Of a stretch of DNA of 64,000 bases, positions 1 to 15,468 are shown one piece after another. Position 1 is the stretch's first letter. Each line of letters begins with the position of its first letter. This DNA comes from Microvelia longipes. Taxonomy: Eukaryota > Arthropoda > Insecta > Hemiptera > Veliidae. A program made the position numbers and the translations under genes. The notes under the pieces are model-generated. The model searched no databases. It was not told the DNA's origin and saw nothing but the letters and a program-made list of their open reading frames with translations. The stretch is from assembly GCA_018340805.1 (NCBI GenBank), contig JACMZG010000008.1, positions 17,802,500 to 17,866,499 of the forward strand, given 5' to 3'.

Positions 1-3000
1 AAAGTTCTAGTAATTTATAGTTTTTAAGTTTAATGGAGCAAAAGCTTGAGTTCAGTAAAAGTTTCTTAGTTAAGGTTAATAGAGTTAGTTATAGGTGTGT
101 TTGTAATTGTTCTTTTAAGACATATTAACTATTACAGTGATAAATATATTTTGTTAATATTGTTGGTAAGTAATTCATAAATTACTTTTTGTGTTTTAAA
201 GTGTTTCAGCCCTGTCAAATAACTCCCGTTTTCAATTGAATTGGTAAATATTTTGGTCACACATTCAATATGGTGGATCATATTCTATTCAATGACCTAT
301 AAAAATGGGGTGTACATCACTTAAAAGTGAATACAAAATTTATCTCAGCAAATTATAAGAATTATTGCTTTCAATAATAGTAAGCAAAATATCAAGTAAG
401 ATAGAGCTTCTATTTTAATTACATTTCTGAACATTTTATGACCTGCTTCAAGATTTTAGTGTTTTTAAAGGTGCATTTTAATAATATTTAAAAAAAACTG
501 TTTCTCAGATATTACCTTCTCTTATATAAAAGGGCTTTAAATGTAGAGTTAAAATTTGCAAAGAAGTGGGAATTGAAAATTAATGGAGAAATCCATTAAG
601 ATTATTTTTTATTTTGTTACCATCTTTAGTGAAACTATCTTAGATCCCTAAATGGTTTGTGTCAGTTAAATTTTAATTAAATGCCACATTTTATAAGCAA
701 ATAAAATATTTTACTAAACTGAAGGAGATAAAAATGATATATTCACGTTGATACTTGCGGTAACTCAAAATTATTTGAAAAAGAAGGTGCTTTTACTTGA
801 GATTCCTCCAATAAATCTTTATTATGTTTAATTTTTGGATACATTATTATTAGTCTAGTATTTCTAAACACAGCATTACAGTCTATCGTTTTGTTTAAAA
901 ATCCCCAAGGTCATATGCATTGGGGATTCACCAATCACAAAACCCGCTGCCAACCCCTCACTTGAAAAGAAGAAAAAAATCCCTACCACCATAACAGCAG
1001 TGGAGAAATAACCTTCTTCCCACCAATCTTTCACTTTGTTTGTGGTTCTTCTTTTGTTTACATCCTTTTGAAATCCACTTTCAAAGTAATCATAAAGATT
1101 ATATTATAAAATAAAACTACACAAAAGAAATGTAAAAAAAACATCGCCAAGAAAATATGGGTAAAATAACCTGATTTGTTTACATAGTTTTTCCTCGCTC
1201 CCTTCTTGCAGGGATTTTTTTTCTTTAGAATCGGCGGTGCCTAAACTGTCAAGATTGTTTAAGTAGATGATAGACTGTATATTCTGTTTGAGTTATCATT
1301 TCCAAAATTAATTTGCTGTGGCTCTCTAATCATCCCTGCTCTTGACTTGAGCTTTAAGGCATATTTTTAATATGCCATATATAATGTGTAAACGTTTTTG
1401 AGTACATTAAGATCTCAAACATAACAGTGGCTAGCACATTGCTCGATAAATGAATGTAAACATATCTTGTAAACACTGCCACTCAAATGGATGATCTATT
1501 GGAACTTGACTAAAATCATATCCTATTAGTGAAAAAACCGATCAGATTTTGAGGTTAATCTAACACGATTAATTAAAATGAAATCTCTCAAAAACTTTAA
1601 AATAAAAATGTGAAAAAAGTGTTTGATGAAAAATGTTTCTAATCATATTTTCCTAGTACAAAGAGGCTTTCACCACATCTGACGTTAAAACAATATTTTT
1701 TTAAGCCAAAAAAAATATTGTATGTATGTTTGTAAATATATATTTTCATATACATGTAATAATTATGTGCATAGCGGTGACTATTCACCGCTGAATTTCA
1801 TCATTGAAATTTTCTTAAAACTCCATTTTATCTCTCTCTATATTATTTGCATTTACAAATTACAAACTATTTTTATTTTGTAACTATTTTTGTATTTGTC
1901 ATTATTTTAAGAAAATAAAGATTGATTTGAATTAGAAAAGTTTGTATTGCATCATGATATTTTTTATTAAATAAAATTAATGTAATTTATTAAACTATAT
2001 TACAAACTCCAATCATTTTTATGTCTATAGGTAAAGAAGTCTTGCTCCATGATTTGCAACTCATTTTAGTTTATTTAAAGGATTGATTGGTCAATACAAA
2101 AAAAAATAGAGCTTGGGACGAAGAGGATGGAGACAGCTTACATCAGTTTTTTTATTTTCTCTTTTTGTAAGTATGTCTTATTTTTACTTATATATGTTAC
2201 TTAATTTTACAACCATTTTTTACCAAAAAAGATTGTCTAAGATTTTTCCGCATACAACTGAAAACCTTTTCACTTACCACCAGAGGTACCCATATCACAT
2301 TTTGAGAATCCCAGTTTTAACTTATTTCATTGCGCTTATAGTGAGCAGAAATAGTTTTAGATGGCATAGCAAACTGTATTAAGCCAAGAATTCATTGTAA
2401 GAATGCCTCTTCAAAAAGTACTTTTACTTTGTTTGGCTTTATAAGCACTGATGATGATCGTTAAGGTTGAAAAATGACCGTAAATTATAACATTTATATG
2501 CTTGTGGAAAGACAAATGCTGTTTACTTTATTACTTTTTACCTTTTCATAAATTTATAATTGAGGCTCTTTCTTATTTAATTCAATTTTCAATTCAATTC
2601 AAAAAACACTTTATTGCCAATAATAATTACATCAAATAAAACATAAGAACTGCTTTACAATCAAATTTTATCACTATCTGTATAATTATTTGGGCTCATT
2701 ATTAAAATAATCTTAAATGTTGCTTCTTTTTCAAATTTAATTCTCTGTAATTCATAAGCTGTCAAAAGCTATCATAAGCTGGTTCAAAAGGAATCATTTG
2801 ATGTATATTTATGTCGCATATCACTGATTACATTTTATATTTATCTATGGTGTACTTCTCAAAACTGGTGCTACTATTATTAGCATATAATAAATACTTT
2901 ATTTAAATATTATTTTACGAGCCTTATTCAATCAGATTACCCTTATATTTGTAAATATGACAATTCATAATTTTTCTATTAAATAAAAAACCTCTAAATT

Positions 3001-3364
3001 TCAATTATAATTATAATTATCATTATAATGAATCATCATTAATCATTAATAATGAATACTACTAAAAATTACTATAATTTAAATTAAAAAAAAAAAATAA
3101 TTTGCTCATACATATAGTACACATATGTATGTATACATAACATACATATCTTTAAATTAAATAAGTTCAACTTGGTTTTTATGCTACCTTAAGAGAATTT
3201 AAATTAGATTTATTAGCGCCTCCCTATACAATGAGACCATAACTTAATCTATAATTTACTTGTGCATAATAAATCTGCTTCAAGATATCAGTATTAACAA
3301 AATGGCTAATATTATAAAATCCTCAAACATAAAATATATGTAAGGTTCTTTTATTTTTTTTTTT

Positions 3365-4090
3365 TACGTTTCCTATTTATACCATAGATACAAAGCAAAA
3401 GATATGTAGTATAATAAATTTAAAACAGAGATGTTAAATGTTTTCAAAACCGCATGAGTAATTTTTCTATTTCCATTGTAGTTCCCAGTGTGTTTATGCT
3501 GGAAAATTGAAACAGTACAAAAATCAATCATTTTTTTTATTTACATTTTTTCTTTAAATTATGTTTTTATGATCTTATTTATGTATATTTTAATTTATCT
3601 TTTTTTCTAATTTAAGTTTTCTTGAACATTTGAATTTATTTTTTATCTTCTTGTTATTTAAGTTTAATTATTTCATTATTTTAAGTTTGAAACGCCCCCA
3701 CACTCAGGCTTTGCCTTGTGGGTTACTTGTATACTTTTATGTAAATTTGTTTTTGTATTCTTTTTTATCTTTGTATACTTGTGAATAAAGGAATTGTTTA
3801 AAAAAAATGTTTAAATCTAGTTATACTTTCCTGATAATAACTGTTCAGAAACGTTATTAAAGACAACGATAAATCATAAAACACAAAAAAATGTTCAGAT
3901 TGATTTGAAATTGAGCAAGTTTCCAGTTTAATATCATTATCAGCGAAAAGTTCAGTTTTTATCAAATGTTATGTACAGGTTTTTTGAATTTCAATATTAA
4001 TTCATTTGAGTTGAAATTTGACACAAGGGTATTTCTTTTGTAATAAATGAGTATACAGTGTTTCATTTCAATATGGCTAGTATATTTTTA
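3365..4090 (+). repeat. Decayed copy of the dispersed 5S-related family, split by a LINE-like tail
   Basis: About 3365-3535 and 3815-4090 match the head and middle of the dispersed family described at 28735-29475: the 'cccagtgtgtttatgctg', 'gtacaaaaatca', 'attatcagc' and 'tttcatttcaatatg' landmarks appear in order. The 5S-like part and the tail are missing. Between the two parts lies a foreign block ending with a polyadenylation signal and an A-run near 3785-3808. Confidence 0.5.
3540..3812 (+). mobile_element. 3' tail of a non-LTR retrotransposon (truncated)
   Basis: This T-rich block contains 'ccacactcaggctttgcc' near 3700 and ends with 'gaataaaggaattg' plus an A-run, as expected of the 3' end of a poly(A)-tailed LINE. 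The same GC island recurs inverted near 28000. It interrupts an older repeat copy, so it inserted later. No coding part is visible and the family is unknown. Confidence 0.4.
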
Positions 4091-4638
4091 GTTTCACTAG
4101 CGTTGAGCAGCATTTACTGCACTAAAGTAATATATTAACCAAGTAGGGAAACAAATCCAATTTCTGTCAGACCTGGCATGTAGTTCACATTTTGTCCACC
4201 AGGAAGTTGGCTCAAATTTTCTTATGGTCGTGGCCATTTATTTTGTTTTAACTTTGTAAATGCAAACAAACCATTTACGGTACTCAAATTTTTGTTTTTA
4301 TTGCATTTCTTGTACATTTTAAAATGTTAATAATTTGACAGGTATTGAAAAATTTCAGATCTCATATTGTCTCCCTCAGCTAGGCCTCGGGAGCTAACTA
4401 ATGAAGTTTTCACCTGCGGCTTTGCATTGGTTTATATATTACTTCAGTCTGTACTAAAGTAATATATAAACCTTTTATATATTTTTGGTTTATATATTAC
4501 TTTAGTCTGTACCTAGATGGATGAGCTGGGTATAAAGCAGATTTTTTCTTTGAACTTGGATCAAAATAAATAAACTTTGTCTTTTTTATTATCCTAGTGA
4601 TATTATTTAATTATTATTTCATAATTATATTTTTACAG

Positions 4639-4993
4639 TTATAGTTCCTGGATTTACACAAGATGAATTTGCAGACCACAAATTTACAGGTACATTTTTA
4701 CTCTTCAGTTAAAGCAAATTGTCAAAGATAATGTAGCTAATTGTTATAATATTTATTTAACCTTTCTGCAGCCACAGACCATTTACAAAAACACACTAAT
4801 CCACCTATCTAGAAATTGAACAAGGGGTCATCTAAAATTATGAGTATCTTGATGTTAATGGTGGTTTGATTTTAATTATATATATTATATATATATATAT
4901 ATATATATTATATATTATTATATATATATATATATAATATATATACAATATATAACTAGACCGAATCCCTAAGTTGAGTAGTTCTTGGAGTAA

Positions 4994-5077
<84 letters not shown>

Positions 5078-8000
5078 ATATATATCTAGAATAATCTAAA
5101 ATATATCTAAAAATCTACTTGACAAAAAAGGATATAGGTTTCATAGAGGAATGTATACTAAGCAGTACTATGTATGTACTGAATATGTACTGAAACCATG
5201 TATGTACTAGGAATGTACTACCTAATCAGCGATAGATTTATCCTTTTTGCCCTGATATTAGTTTAACATGACTAAATATTCTTAGCTTAAGGTTGTTCAT
5301 ACCATATCTGGTTTTCACTTTTAAGATTTTTTTTACAGACTGTGGAAAACCTCTAATATATCCAAATGAAAAAGACAGCCCCACTGGAGAGTTGAGCTAT
5401 TTAAAATATCCCTGGGTTGTCAGTATTTTCAGCTACAACTCTAGTGACTCTAATGACCTCCCAAAATATGTATGTGGAGCTACTATCATTGATATAAACA
5501 AAGTTATTACTAGTAAGTATTTATTTTTATTGATTGTTTCTTTCTTTTGAGAACTACCAAACCACTGTGGGGACACAGTGTTCTAACTCACCTGGAATAA
5601 GCTGTTTTAGATGGGCCTGTTTTTTAGTTTGTTGTTTCTCCACTTCAGCGAGTCAGTTCACCTTGTGCCACACATATAAAAGTATTATTTCTTAATTTCT
5701 AAGGTTTGAACTATTTAAAGGGTCTTTGATCAATGTTAAAATTGTTAAAACAATGTTAAAAATTTTAGAAAATAAAAATATGTGTTATTTTTAACAAGAC
5801 CTGATATCATGATAACCATGACTTGCAGAAATCAAAATTTAATTCGTGTGTTTTTTATTTGTCCTATTATTGGAAAAAATGCAAAATATATCCTACTTTC
5901 TAAACAAGTAATCTTATAAACAACTAAAAATAAGTTAAATTTAATTAAAATATAATAACTAATAAGGTAAAAATTGTCTGGTTTACATTCTTAATAAACA
6001 TAAATAGAAGTCTCCATTTAAAACTGATAACAAAGTTGATAAAGTCTGCATAAGGTGAAAACTAGCGCTTCCTTGGGTAGTTGATGCAACTAGCTCCTGT
6101 TTTAGCACCACCTCAAACTAGAGAATTGGAACACTGTGTCCCCGTGGAACACTGTACAAATTTATACATCACTTTTGAAAGAATTTGATAAAGGCACTCG
6201 TTAATGTGGAGTTTACAATTTCTCTTCACAAATACTACTTTAGTGAGAAAATTTTTAATAATTGTATTCTTTTAATGTTAAGCATTGGAGAAGTAACAAT
6301 TGGAAGGTTGCGCAAAACTTCTTAATTTGTGTGAAGATGTAGTCTGGTTGTTCATTTTTTTATATAATTCTATTGAATCCTGATACATTTGTTTATGTAA
6401 TATTTTTTAATTAAGTAGCTTTTAAAAAGTCTAACAAGTATTAATTTATTAGACTGTTAACAATAGCAGTAAACTTAATTAACTGTTAGCGATGTGATGT
6501 TGGAAGTCTGTTAAAAAGTACTTATATTTCTCCAAAATCCTCTAAAACACATACTTACAGTTCAAAGGTAATCCTACTTTAATTTCATAATTTAAGTTGA
6601 ATATGTATTCATGTACTTGATATTTGCAGGTGCTAGTTGTGTATACTCCTACACTAAGTCAAATTCATTATTAGTATCAGCTGGAAGAGTTTATAATTAT
6701 TGGAAATATGCACCTGGCCTTTCAGATCAATCCTCTCTTGTAAGTTTGATTAATTTTATATTAGATAAATGATTTTATTTACTTCTGGCACAGTAAGTGC
6801 AAACATATAGTCTTTTTAACTTGATCTGTAAATTTTATTTCCTTCCCTAGGGATTGTAAGTAGCAGCATACTGCATAGGCAGACAAAACTAATACTGATT
6901 TCTAATTTCTTTAATTAAATATTAAGAATTCTATTAATAATTAACATTGTAAACGTGTAAATCGTCCTGATCTTCATCATAAACGGTGGGTTTTATTAGT
7001 CACAGATATGATCACACAAACACAGTGGGAGATTTCAACTCTCAGTTTACTTTAACTCCCTTGGATTGGCCTCAGTTGCCAAAACTGTTGTTTCACCCTC
7101 AAGAAGCTTTTGGAGCTATCCATTTTCAATCTCTTCTTGGCCCTACAAGCCTAGGGACGTGACAAAGTTTACTCCCACTTAAAAAACCTGACCTTGAGTT
7201 ATTAAACTTATTTCCCTTCCTAGACGGAAGAATAGATATATTTGTCTATTGTTATTTCTTTTTTTTATCAATTTTCGGAGGAAATAATTTCCTAGGTACT
7301 TAGACCTCGTATGTGGGTCCATTGTACCTAAGTTATTTCTTTTTAATATAGTATTTTTCAGAAATGACTTCATACTTATTAAGATTTATAATGTAACACA
7401 AATAAAGATACAAGTATTATTCGTAAACTATATGGCAAATTGCAAGTTTTGTGTGTAAATGTTTTTTACTGCAAGTAGCCTATATACTTATTGTAACTAC
7501 TCTTCTACAATGACTTTTTAAACTTTTTATTTTTATTGACTTATATCAGATTTATTAGAGAATAATTTTTTCTATATGGTTGTTGTTGCAGGTTAAAACT
7601 ATCCAAATGCATTCTAGTTACGACCCAACGCTACCAGACAGCGAGGGCAACATAGCTGTTCTCATCCTCAACAAACCATTCAAATTTTCTTCTAAAATAA
7701 TGCCTATTTGTTTTGATCTGGATTCGACATCTGGGCTCCCTTCTATAGCTGTTGGACTTGTAAGATTATATTAATTATTTAAAATTATTTTAATAATTTT
7801 TAAGTACTAATGAAATTTAATGAGAAATATTGTTTGATACTTATGAAAACGTACTTATGAAAAGGTTTATTGCAGGTTATTAAAATTGATAACTTTATGT
7901 AAATTGAAAATGACTCGTGACTTTAGCTTTGTGAATTAATTTTCATCTTTATTGGATATACAGGTGGTTGGATGGAGGAAAGGAGAAAATGGTCTACCCC

Positions 8001-11000
8001 GAGAGAAACATGTTAAAACTCTGAGTAGAAAACTTTGTAAGAAATCTATTCCTTTCAGCTATCAGTCTTATGTACTGTATGATTCATTCTGTACTTTACA
8101 CAAATCAGGTAACATATTTTTATAATTAATTTAAATGATATGTCAAAGAATCCTAAAGACCTTTTAAGTTATTAAAAGTTCCTTTAGGATTAAGAATCCT
8201 TTTTAATAAAAATACAGTCTTGCCACAAAATAATACTATATTAAGTTTGGTCTAATTGTAGATTTGTCTATTTCACCATGTGTCTACATCTACAATACTT
8301 TTTAAGCATTAAAAACTAACTAGCTAATGGTCAAAAGAAAATGATAGTGGAGCGAATAAGGTAAATTAGTCTGGACACACAAATAATACTATATTAAGAA
8401 TAAATACAGAATTGTTTTTTAGCATTGTGGTCATCATCAGTGGCCTGTGAAGGAAGAAAAAGAAGATCTGTGAGTCTTACCAATTAAATTAACCAATCAA
8501 ATATTGGTTAATTTAATTGGTCTAATTCGTCTCAGCTAAAAAGTGACTTTGAATCTTCATACATTGTTTGTGGGTCCTGATGATTACCAAAAATTATATT
8601 AATACTTTATATTTCACTTATGTATTGTCTTGAAAAAAATAATATTAATTAAATATGGTGATTTTAAATGTCTTGCAGGTCTACAGATAGAGACAGGTTA
8701 TGAAGGATCAGGATTAACTTTTGCACATAATAATATCTACTATTTGAATGGAGTCGTTTCCTATGTACTGAAAGATTTCTCTGTATATACTGATATCCTG
8801 TTCTATAATACTTGGATAGAAAGTATTCTGGCAGGATTTGCACCCAATAAAGTTAATATGCTCGGTAAGATAATTTGAATTTAAAATGAAAACATTGTAT
8901 TTATTTTTACTTTATTTAGTATGCTAAAATATTAACCTCAACAATACATACCTGTTTATAATAAGTGAGCCACGCCTTTTCAGAAAAGCCAACGCCTCTG
9001 CCACCTTTTTTACTCTATTACCCCAACTTTATTAGCTCATTTTTCTTTTGGGAATTTGCTCAAGTTTATGACATCTATTATTTTTTCTATTGGTTTATTA
9101 TCCTATAGTTTTGGCAAGACCTCTGGGCTAAATTATTTGTTCCAAATGTTGCCAATATTTGTGGCAGAAATATACTTCTACCAACTAGGCTAATTGTATT
9201 TACTTAAGGTATCATCATAGAGGTTTAACCAGTATGATGTTTACCTTCCACTGTTGAATTAAAAGTAAATTTTAAGAAATAATTTATCATTTTTAAACAT
9301 TTATTTTAAACTTGTTTTACAAAAAAGTACCAACAAAGTTAAGTAAATCTTAACTTGACCATTCAATGTAGCCAAGTCCAAAAATTTGTTGACAATCCTA
9401 TCATTATTTTGACTCTAATCTGGCTGATGCAAAATACTAGACAAATATAACTTCAAAAATGTTTGACAATCCATCATTATTTTGACTCTAATCTGGTGCT
9501 GGATGCAAAAATACTAGACGGAATGTAGCTTGATGACACAAATGTTTTGCTGTCAAGCTTTAACTGGGGAAGTTTAAATATTTAGAGGGTCTCTAAAGTG
9601 GCTCACTGATTAAATTTCTATCATAAATTCTGCCATGCATAATTTTAGTATCAGCTGATACAATTATAAACTAAAACATTTATTTTAATTTGTTAAATAA
9701 AATTTACTATACAATCTATTAAATTGAAAGACTAGATTATAATTTAAATGTATCAAATTAATGATTGATTAAAAATATTTTTTCATTACAATTGAATTAT
9801 GTAAATTGTATTTTTTATATTAATTTTGAGTTTCTATTTAGTTTTTTTATATTGTTTCTACTTTAGATTCATTCAGTACGTCTTATGATGTTGAGGTGCC
9901 AGATATAACTTTACTAGAAAAATATTCAGGTTAGTTTCTTACTTAGTTTATTAATTAATTTTGTTCTTCTCTTATTTAGAGTATTTTTATGATATCACAA
10001 GTTATGGAGAAAAATAATTAAATTTTGGTTTATATCTAATTACAGTATAAGAAAAATGGGAATATGCTCAATTATAAAACACGAAATACAAGATATAGTA
10101 CTTGTATTGTATCTCCATGCTCTAAGTCAAATATTAAATAGACTTTCACAATTGCAGTATATTTAATATCTATCATCTTTTATTTGTGTATTTCCTTTTG
10201 TTTAGAATGTGGGAAAGTGTTTACTGATAAAAATTTGGTAGGAAAACCTTCTGAGGGTTATCTGATGTACCCGTGGCATGTAGCCATCTACAGAAAGGAT
10301 ACCCACTCCAAGTTTGGTTTCTGGGTGAATAAATCTTCTAAATTCTTTAACATTAAGTTTTGGTGCAGTGGAACAATTATAACTTCGAACAAGATTTTAA
10401 CAGGTATTTTAATATTGTTATTGTTTTTAGCAGTTGTTTGAAATATTTTAGGTTACCCAAAGTTTATTAAGTATACAACGTATGGCATACTACATAATCT
10501 TTGGTTTTATGGACAACTTTAATTAAAAAATAATTAAGGACAATAAATAGGAAAAACATATAAATGTTGACACTTTAATGCTAAATAAAGCTCTACATAG
10601 GAATGGTCTTTATCAATATCTTATAACATAAACAAAAAGACTAATGCTTAGGTGGTGGATACAACAGCTCTTATAATTCCCTGGGTACCTCTGTACCATA
10701 ACTGTACATTGGGTGAAATCATATTTTGATTTTTCACTTTAATTATAATTTCACATAAATATTACATTATTTTTCAACTATTTTGTCTTAAATTAAGTAA
10801 AATGAATTTAAAATAGGTTGCAATTATTATCTATTACATATAACCTTTAATTATCTGTGATGTATAAAGTGATTTAATGTGACTTCACTGAAATAAAGGC
10901 CGCCGTTTGTAGGGTACTTTATAAATATGAGCTTCAAAAGGTAGAGGGTGGGGAGTCTATAGTCTCCCTTTAGGGAGACTTTAGCAGGAATAAGTAAAGT

Positions 11001-12116
11001 TATGGCACCTACTGGAAACTGTAACACTTCCAGACCCCTTATCCCTGTGTTATTTAACCTAATTGCTCCCTCTGTATATCCTAAGGATATCTTAATCTTA
11101 AATGATATACTACAGATTGATATGGTCAGAAACCAACAGATAAGTCAAAAATATCCATATCTTGAACATTTTTTATTTTTGTGTTTTTTGGAAGGTTGTT
11201 TTCCTAAACTGACATCACAGTTAATTCAGTTATGATTATTTCAATTATTAAACCTGTCATATATGTATAGCACTTTTTTTAAAGTACACATATACAGATA
11301 CAAAATAAGATCTTAGGCAAATTCAAGTATTTCACTGCCTTTAGTAAAAATATGGTTATTATTTTATTTTTGAAAATTGTTTATCATTAACAGGAAAAAT
11401 GCATTTTCTAATAAGAGTATGCAATTTTATAAAAAAAAAATATTATTAATAAACAAAGTACTTTCTAATTAAGTGTGATGTAAAAAAATACTTTTAAATA
11501 AAAACATGATTCACTATCTCTATTAGTTTTTTTAGCTTGAGTGGTTTTTTACTGTCTATTCAAATTTCCAGCTGGTGAGTGTGTATATGGAGATAAGACT
11601 GGACTAGTGGATAGTAAAGATATATTTGTAGTGGTTGGTAAATATCACTCTCGGTGGCAAGTACAGGACCAGTACCAACAGAACTTTCAGGTAACTCCAC
11701 TAAAATAAATAGCAAATGAAAAATATTTTTGTGTAAATTTATCTCTTGTGTTAAATTTGTATTTTGTTGGATTAAAAAAAATGTAAATAAAGGGAAAACG
11801 AATTTATGCTTGAGAGCTTAGGCTTTGGGAAGAATCGATTGTAGGAGTATAAGCTAATCCTAACACTGTAATGAATTGAGTAAAAAACATCTTTAAGTTA
11901 AATGTTGGCTTACTTGACTGTTGAGAGAGAACAGTGCAATGAAGTGGTTACCTGAACAATTATCATAAGTGCTGCTGTGTCCCTTTTCTACTGGATTAGT
12001 CTTGTTAGTTGTGGCTCTGCCATAAGGAAACTTCTTGAACCAACTCTAGGACTCATATTCTCCTTATTTCTGGCTGGGAGTTGTCTTAATCCACCTGTCT
12101 TACCCTTTTATATAAA

Positions 12117-12203
<87 letters not shown>

Positions 12204-15200
12204 ACACCATGCATAAATAAACTCATTATTATTTATATAATTTTACTTGTATAGCCAGTTATTAGTGTACTTTATATTATATTTGCATGAATGCAAGCCA
12301 TGCAAAGAATATTGCCATAAATTTACTGCCATTAATAAGTTTAAATTATTAATTCAAGAGATAACAAATTTATAAAGACTCGAACCAGTTATCTCTGGAG
12401 TACATTTTCCAGGGATTAAATTTAAATAATATGGATTAAGGGGATTCCACCCCTTAATCCAAATTACCACTTTAATTTTTTTTTTCTTTTTACTTTACCA
12501 TTGTTTTTGTATTTTTTTGTACTAACGTATTATTTCAACATGGAAATAAAGAAATACAGTTAGAAGCAAAGTTTACAACCCGTCTGCTCTTAGCTTTTTG
12601 TTTCTAGGGAATCAAATATATTACCTTTCTTGTAACTTTTAGTTTATATTTTAGGTCAAGACTATTATAGTTAACAATTTCAAAGGCTCTGCTTTGAAAT
12701 ATCAAAATAACATTGCTGTTCTCATACTGGATAAAGAAATCAGCTTCACAGAAAGGGTGATGCCTGTCTGCTTAGATCTTGAGTCCAAGTCTCTAACAGA
12801 GCAACAGGGACTGGTAAGTTTAAAGAAAAAGCTTTATTTGCACATATGATTGATGATGGGGCACTAATGAGACATAAAAAAACCTATATTTGCACAAATA
12901 ATTAATACATATGTAAAATATGGTATAAGTGCACACTAGTCCTTAAGTGCCACACTAAAGGATTGTAAATTCCTGTGTTGTGTGGCACAAGTTAACATGA
13001 GTGTCCCAGGATAGTGGGACCTAAGCCTGTAGATTAAGGACACTATCTTATGAAGATTTGGTATTTGTCACAATTTATGAAAAGTTAGTGAGAAAAATGT
13101 CTTCATCCTCACCTACATTGTAAATTAGCACAACTCTATCGAGTATAGGACCGTATGATCAGTGTTCAATATTATATATACACATTTATATATTATTTGG
13201 TACAACTAAACTCTATAAACAAAAATGTAACTCAAAAATTGCCAATGTACTATATATCATTATTGTATTAACTTAGAGGTATAGTGAGTTATAACCTATC
13301 ATTGTGATTTACTGAAGAAGAAAAAGAAGAACTACTAACATTGCCACGTATTATATTTAGAACGAGCGTATTTAACTGTCTTCTTAGCGAGTTGTTCATG
13401 ATGTAAACAATTGTTGGAACACAAGCATAATAAACATAACATAAACAAAATGATATAGCAGACAATATATGCCAAAACTTATTGTAATTTACGATGGGTT
13501 CTTGTTAAAGAACAACCAAATATTAAATATATGCAATGGTAAATAACAAAGAATAAAAACAACAACACATATGGTTCCTTTTCACAAAATTCCATGGACT
13601 TCAAATTAAGTTCACCAAAACCTGGTAAAAAAACAAGGTTTTCTGCTAATTTTATTTCACATGGAATGTTCTTTATTTATTAACCAACTCATCCTTCCAC
13701 TGGATTGATTATACTTCAAATGGGAACAGAGTTTGCTTTTAGCATTAATGCCCTCTATAGCATGGATATATTATTAATAGAGAGCCCTTATCAGTAGATT
13801 TTTGAAACAATAAAAAAGTAACATGAACATGATTATTATAATAAATTAACAAACAAGCAGTAAATAATTAGAGCAACTTATATATGCTTAACATATTCTT
13901 GGAGTAGGTTACTATGAGGTTGCATAGAGCCCTTGACAGCCAATAATAGATGTTTCAAACCTCTTTATGTATTGAGATAGGGTATGCATCCTCTAGTAAT
14001 ATATATCTCTACGTCATAAAGTGCATCTGAAATTTTTATAGATACAATATCCACTAATAATAACCTACATTTTGATTAGGTGTATGTTTAATAATTATAT
14101 TCTTTTAAACTTTATACAATTAAAGGAAATTGGGACTCTCAACTTCTTTTAGATAGTAAATAGGCGGGGGACTGTAATTAGTGGGGGACTGAGCCAAAAA
14201 GGCTCGAGGAGAGATTGGCCTAAAAGGGCCCAAACCTATATCTCAAGGGGTCAATAGGAGGATGGGGGTCTTATATTGCTTTCCAAGTAGAGGGGTCATC
14301 AGGGATTATCAAGCATAATTTAATTTTAATTTAGAGCTTAATAAAATTAAATAAAATTATATTATTTTATTAAAATAAACTTAAGTAAATAATATAAATA
14401 AGTAAGTATAAAATAAACTTTTTATAAACTATAAAAAAATAAATCAATTTAAATAAAAATTTAGTTAAATAATTTAAATTTTATATTTAATTAAAGTAGT
14501 TTATGTTATTTCTCCAAGGCCCTTTTGTACAGCAGCTTTAGGGCCCTGAAAAAGTATGTTAAGGGTCCCCTTAACATCCATAAAGAACTAAAATTTAAAA
14601 TATATTTCTAATTACTTAAAAAAAAAAAAAAATCTAGAACCTTTTTGTGCTGTTTAGGGCCCTGATCAAGTATGTTAGGGCCCGTTTTGGCCCTATTCTT
14701 CCGTATGGGGCCCATAAAAGTCCGTGAGCAATAAATATTCACCTTAAAGACCTAATATTCAGGTAACAATAATAATTTGAAAATATTTTTAAGTACTTAA
14801 AAACATTTGTCTCTTTGGACCCAACCTTAAAGTATTGGGCCCCTTTGACTCTAGTATTATGAATATATTACATAATTCTAATAAATACATATATTAATGT
14901 ATTATAATATTTAATTTTAAATAGGTCAATAATTTATTTTTAATTTTCATTTAACATAATTTTACTTGTTTTTTTAAGTTCATTTTTGGTTGAGGGGCTC
15001 AAGGAGGGCCGTTGCCCTTGCCCTCACTGATCAGTCTGCCCCTGACTGTAATAATGATATGTATGTTTACTTATGTTACAGGTTGTTGGTTGGGGGTCTA
15101 CTACAGGAGCCTTAGAGTTAGAGAGTGAACTTAAGGAGAAATGGGTCAACTATGTCGATAGTAAAACTTGCTTGATTTATAAATCTCCTCTATATTATGA

Positions 15201-15373
15201 AAGATTTGTTCATTATGATTCTTTCTGTGCTACTTTTACTAATGGTAAGGAGTGTCAAAGCTTATTATTTCAGCCAAGCTTTTGTTATAAATTATAAGCC
15301 CTAATTTTTTTAATAAATAAAAACTCGTTTAAATGTTTAACTTGATAATAATTGTTTAAGCAGTCATTACCAC

Positions 15374-15468
<95 letters not shown>

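Larger units (their letters stand above)
1..4638. other. AT-rich stretch without a recognised gene
   Basis: I see no convincing exon here. It could be intergenic DNA or a long 5' intron of the protease-homolog gene that follows, since the first recognised exon of that gene (4639) starts with an acceptor and an incomplete codon. The open frame near 2113-2382 lacks an ATG, recognisable motifs and splice support. A short hairpin lies at about 899-927 (AATCCCCAA arms). A sequence near 2590-2650 looks like the poly(A)-side end of an old retroelement. A decayed dispersed repeat occupies about 3365-4090. Confidence 0.5.

Noticed and set aside
2113..2382. 89-codon open frame with hydrophobic stretches
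   Set aside because: No ATG at its start, no family resemblance, no splice signals placing it in a gene.
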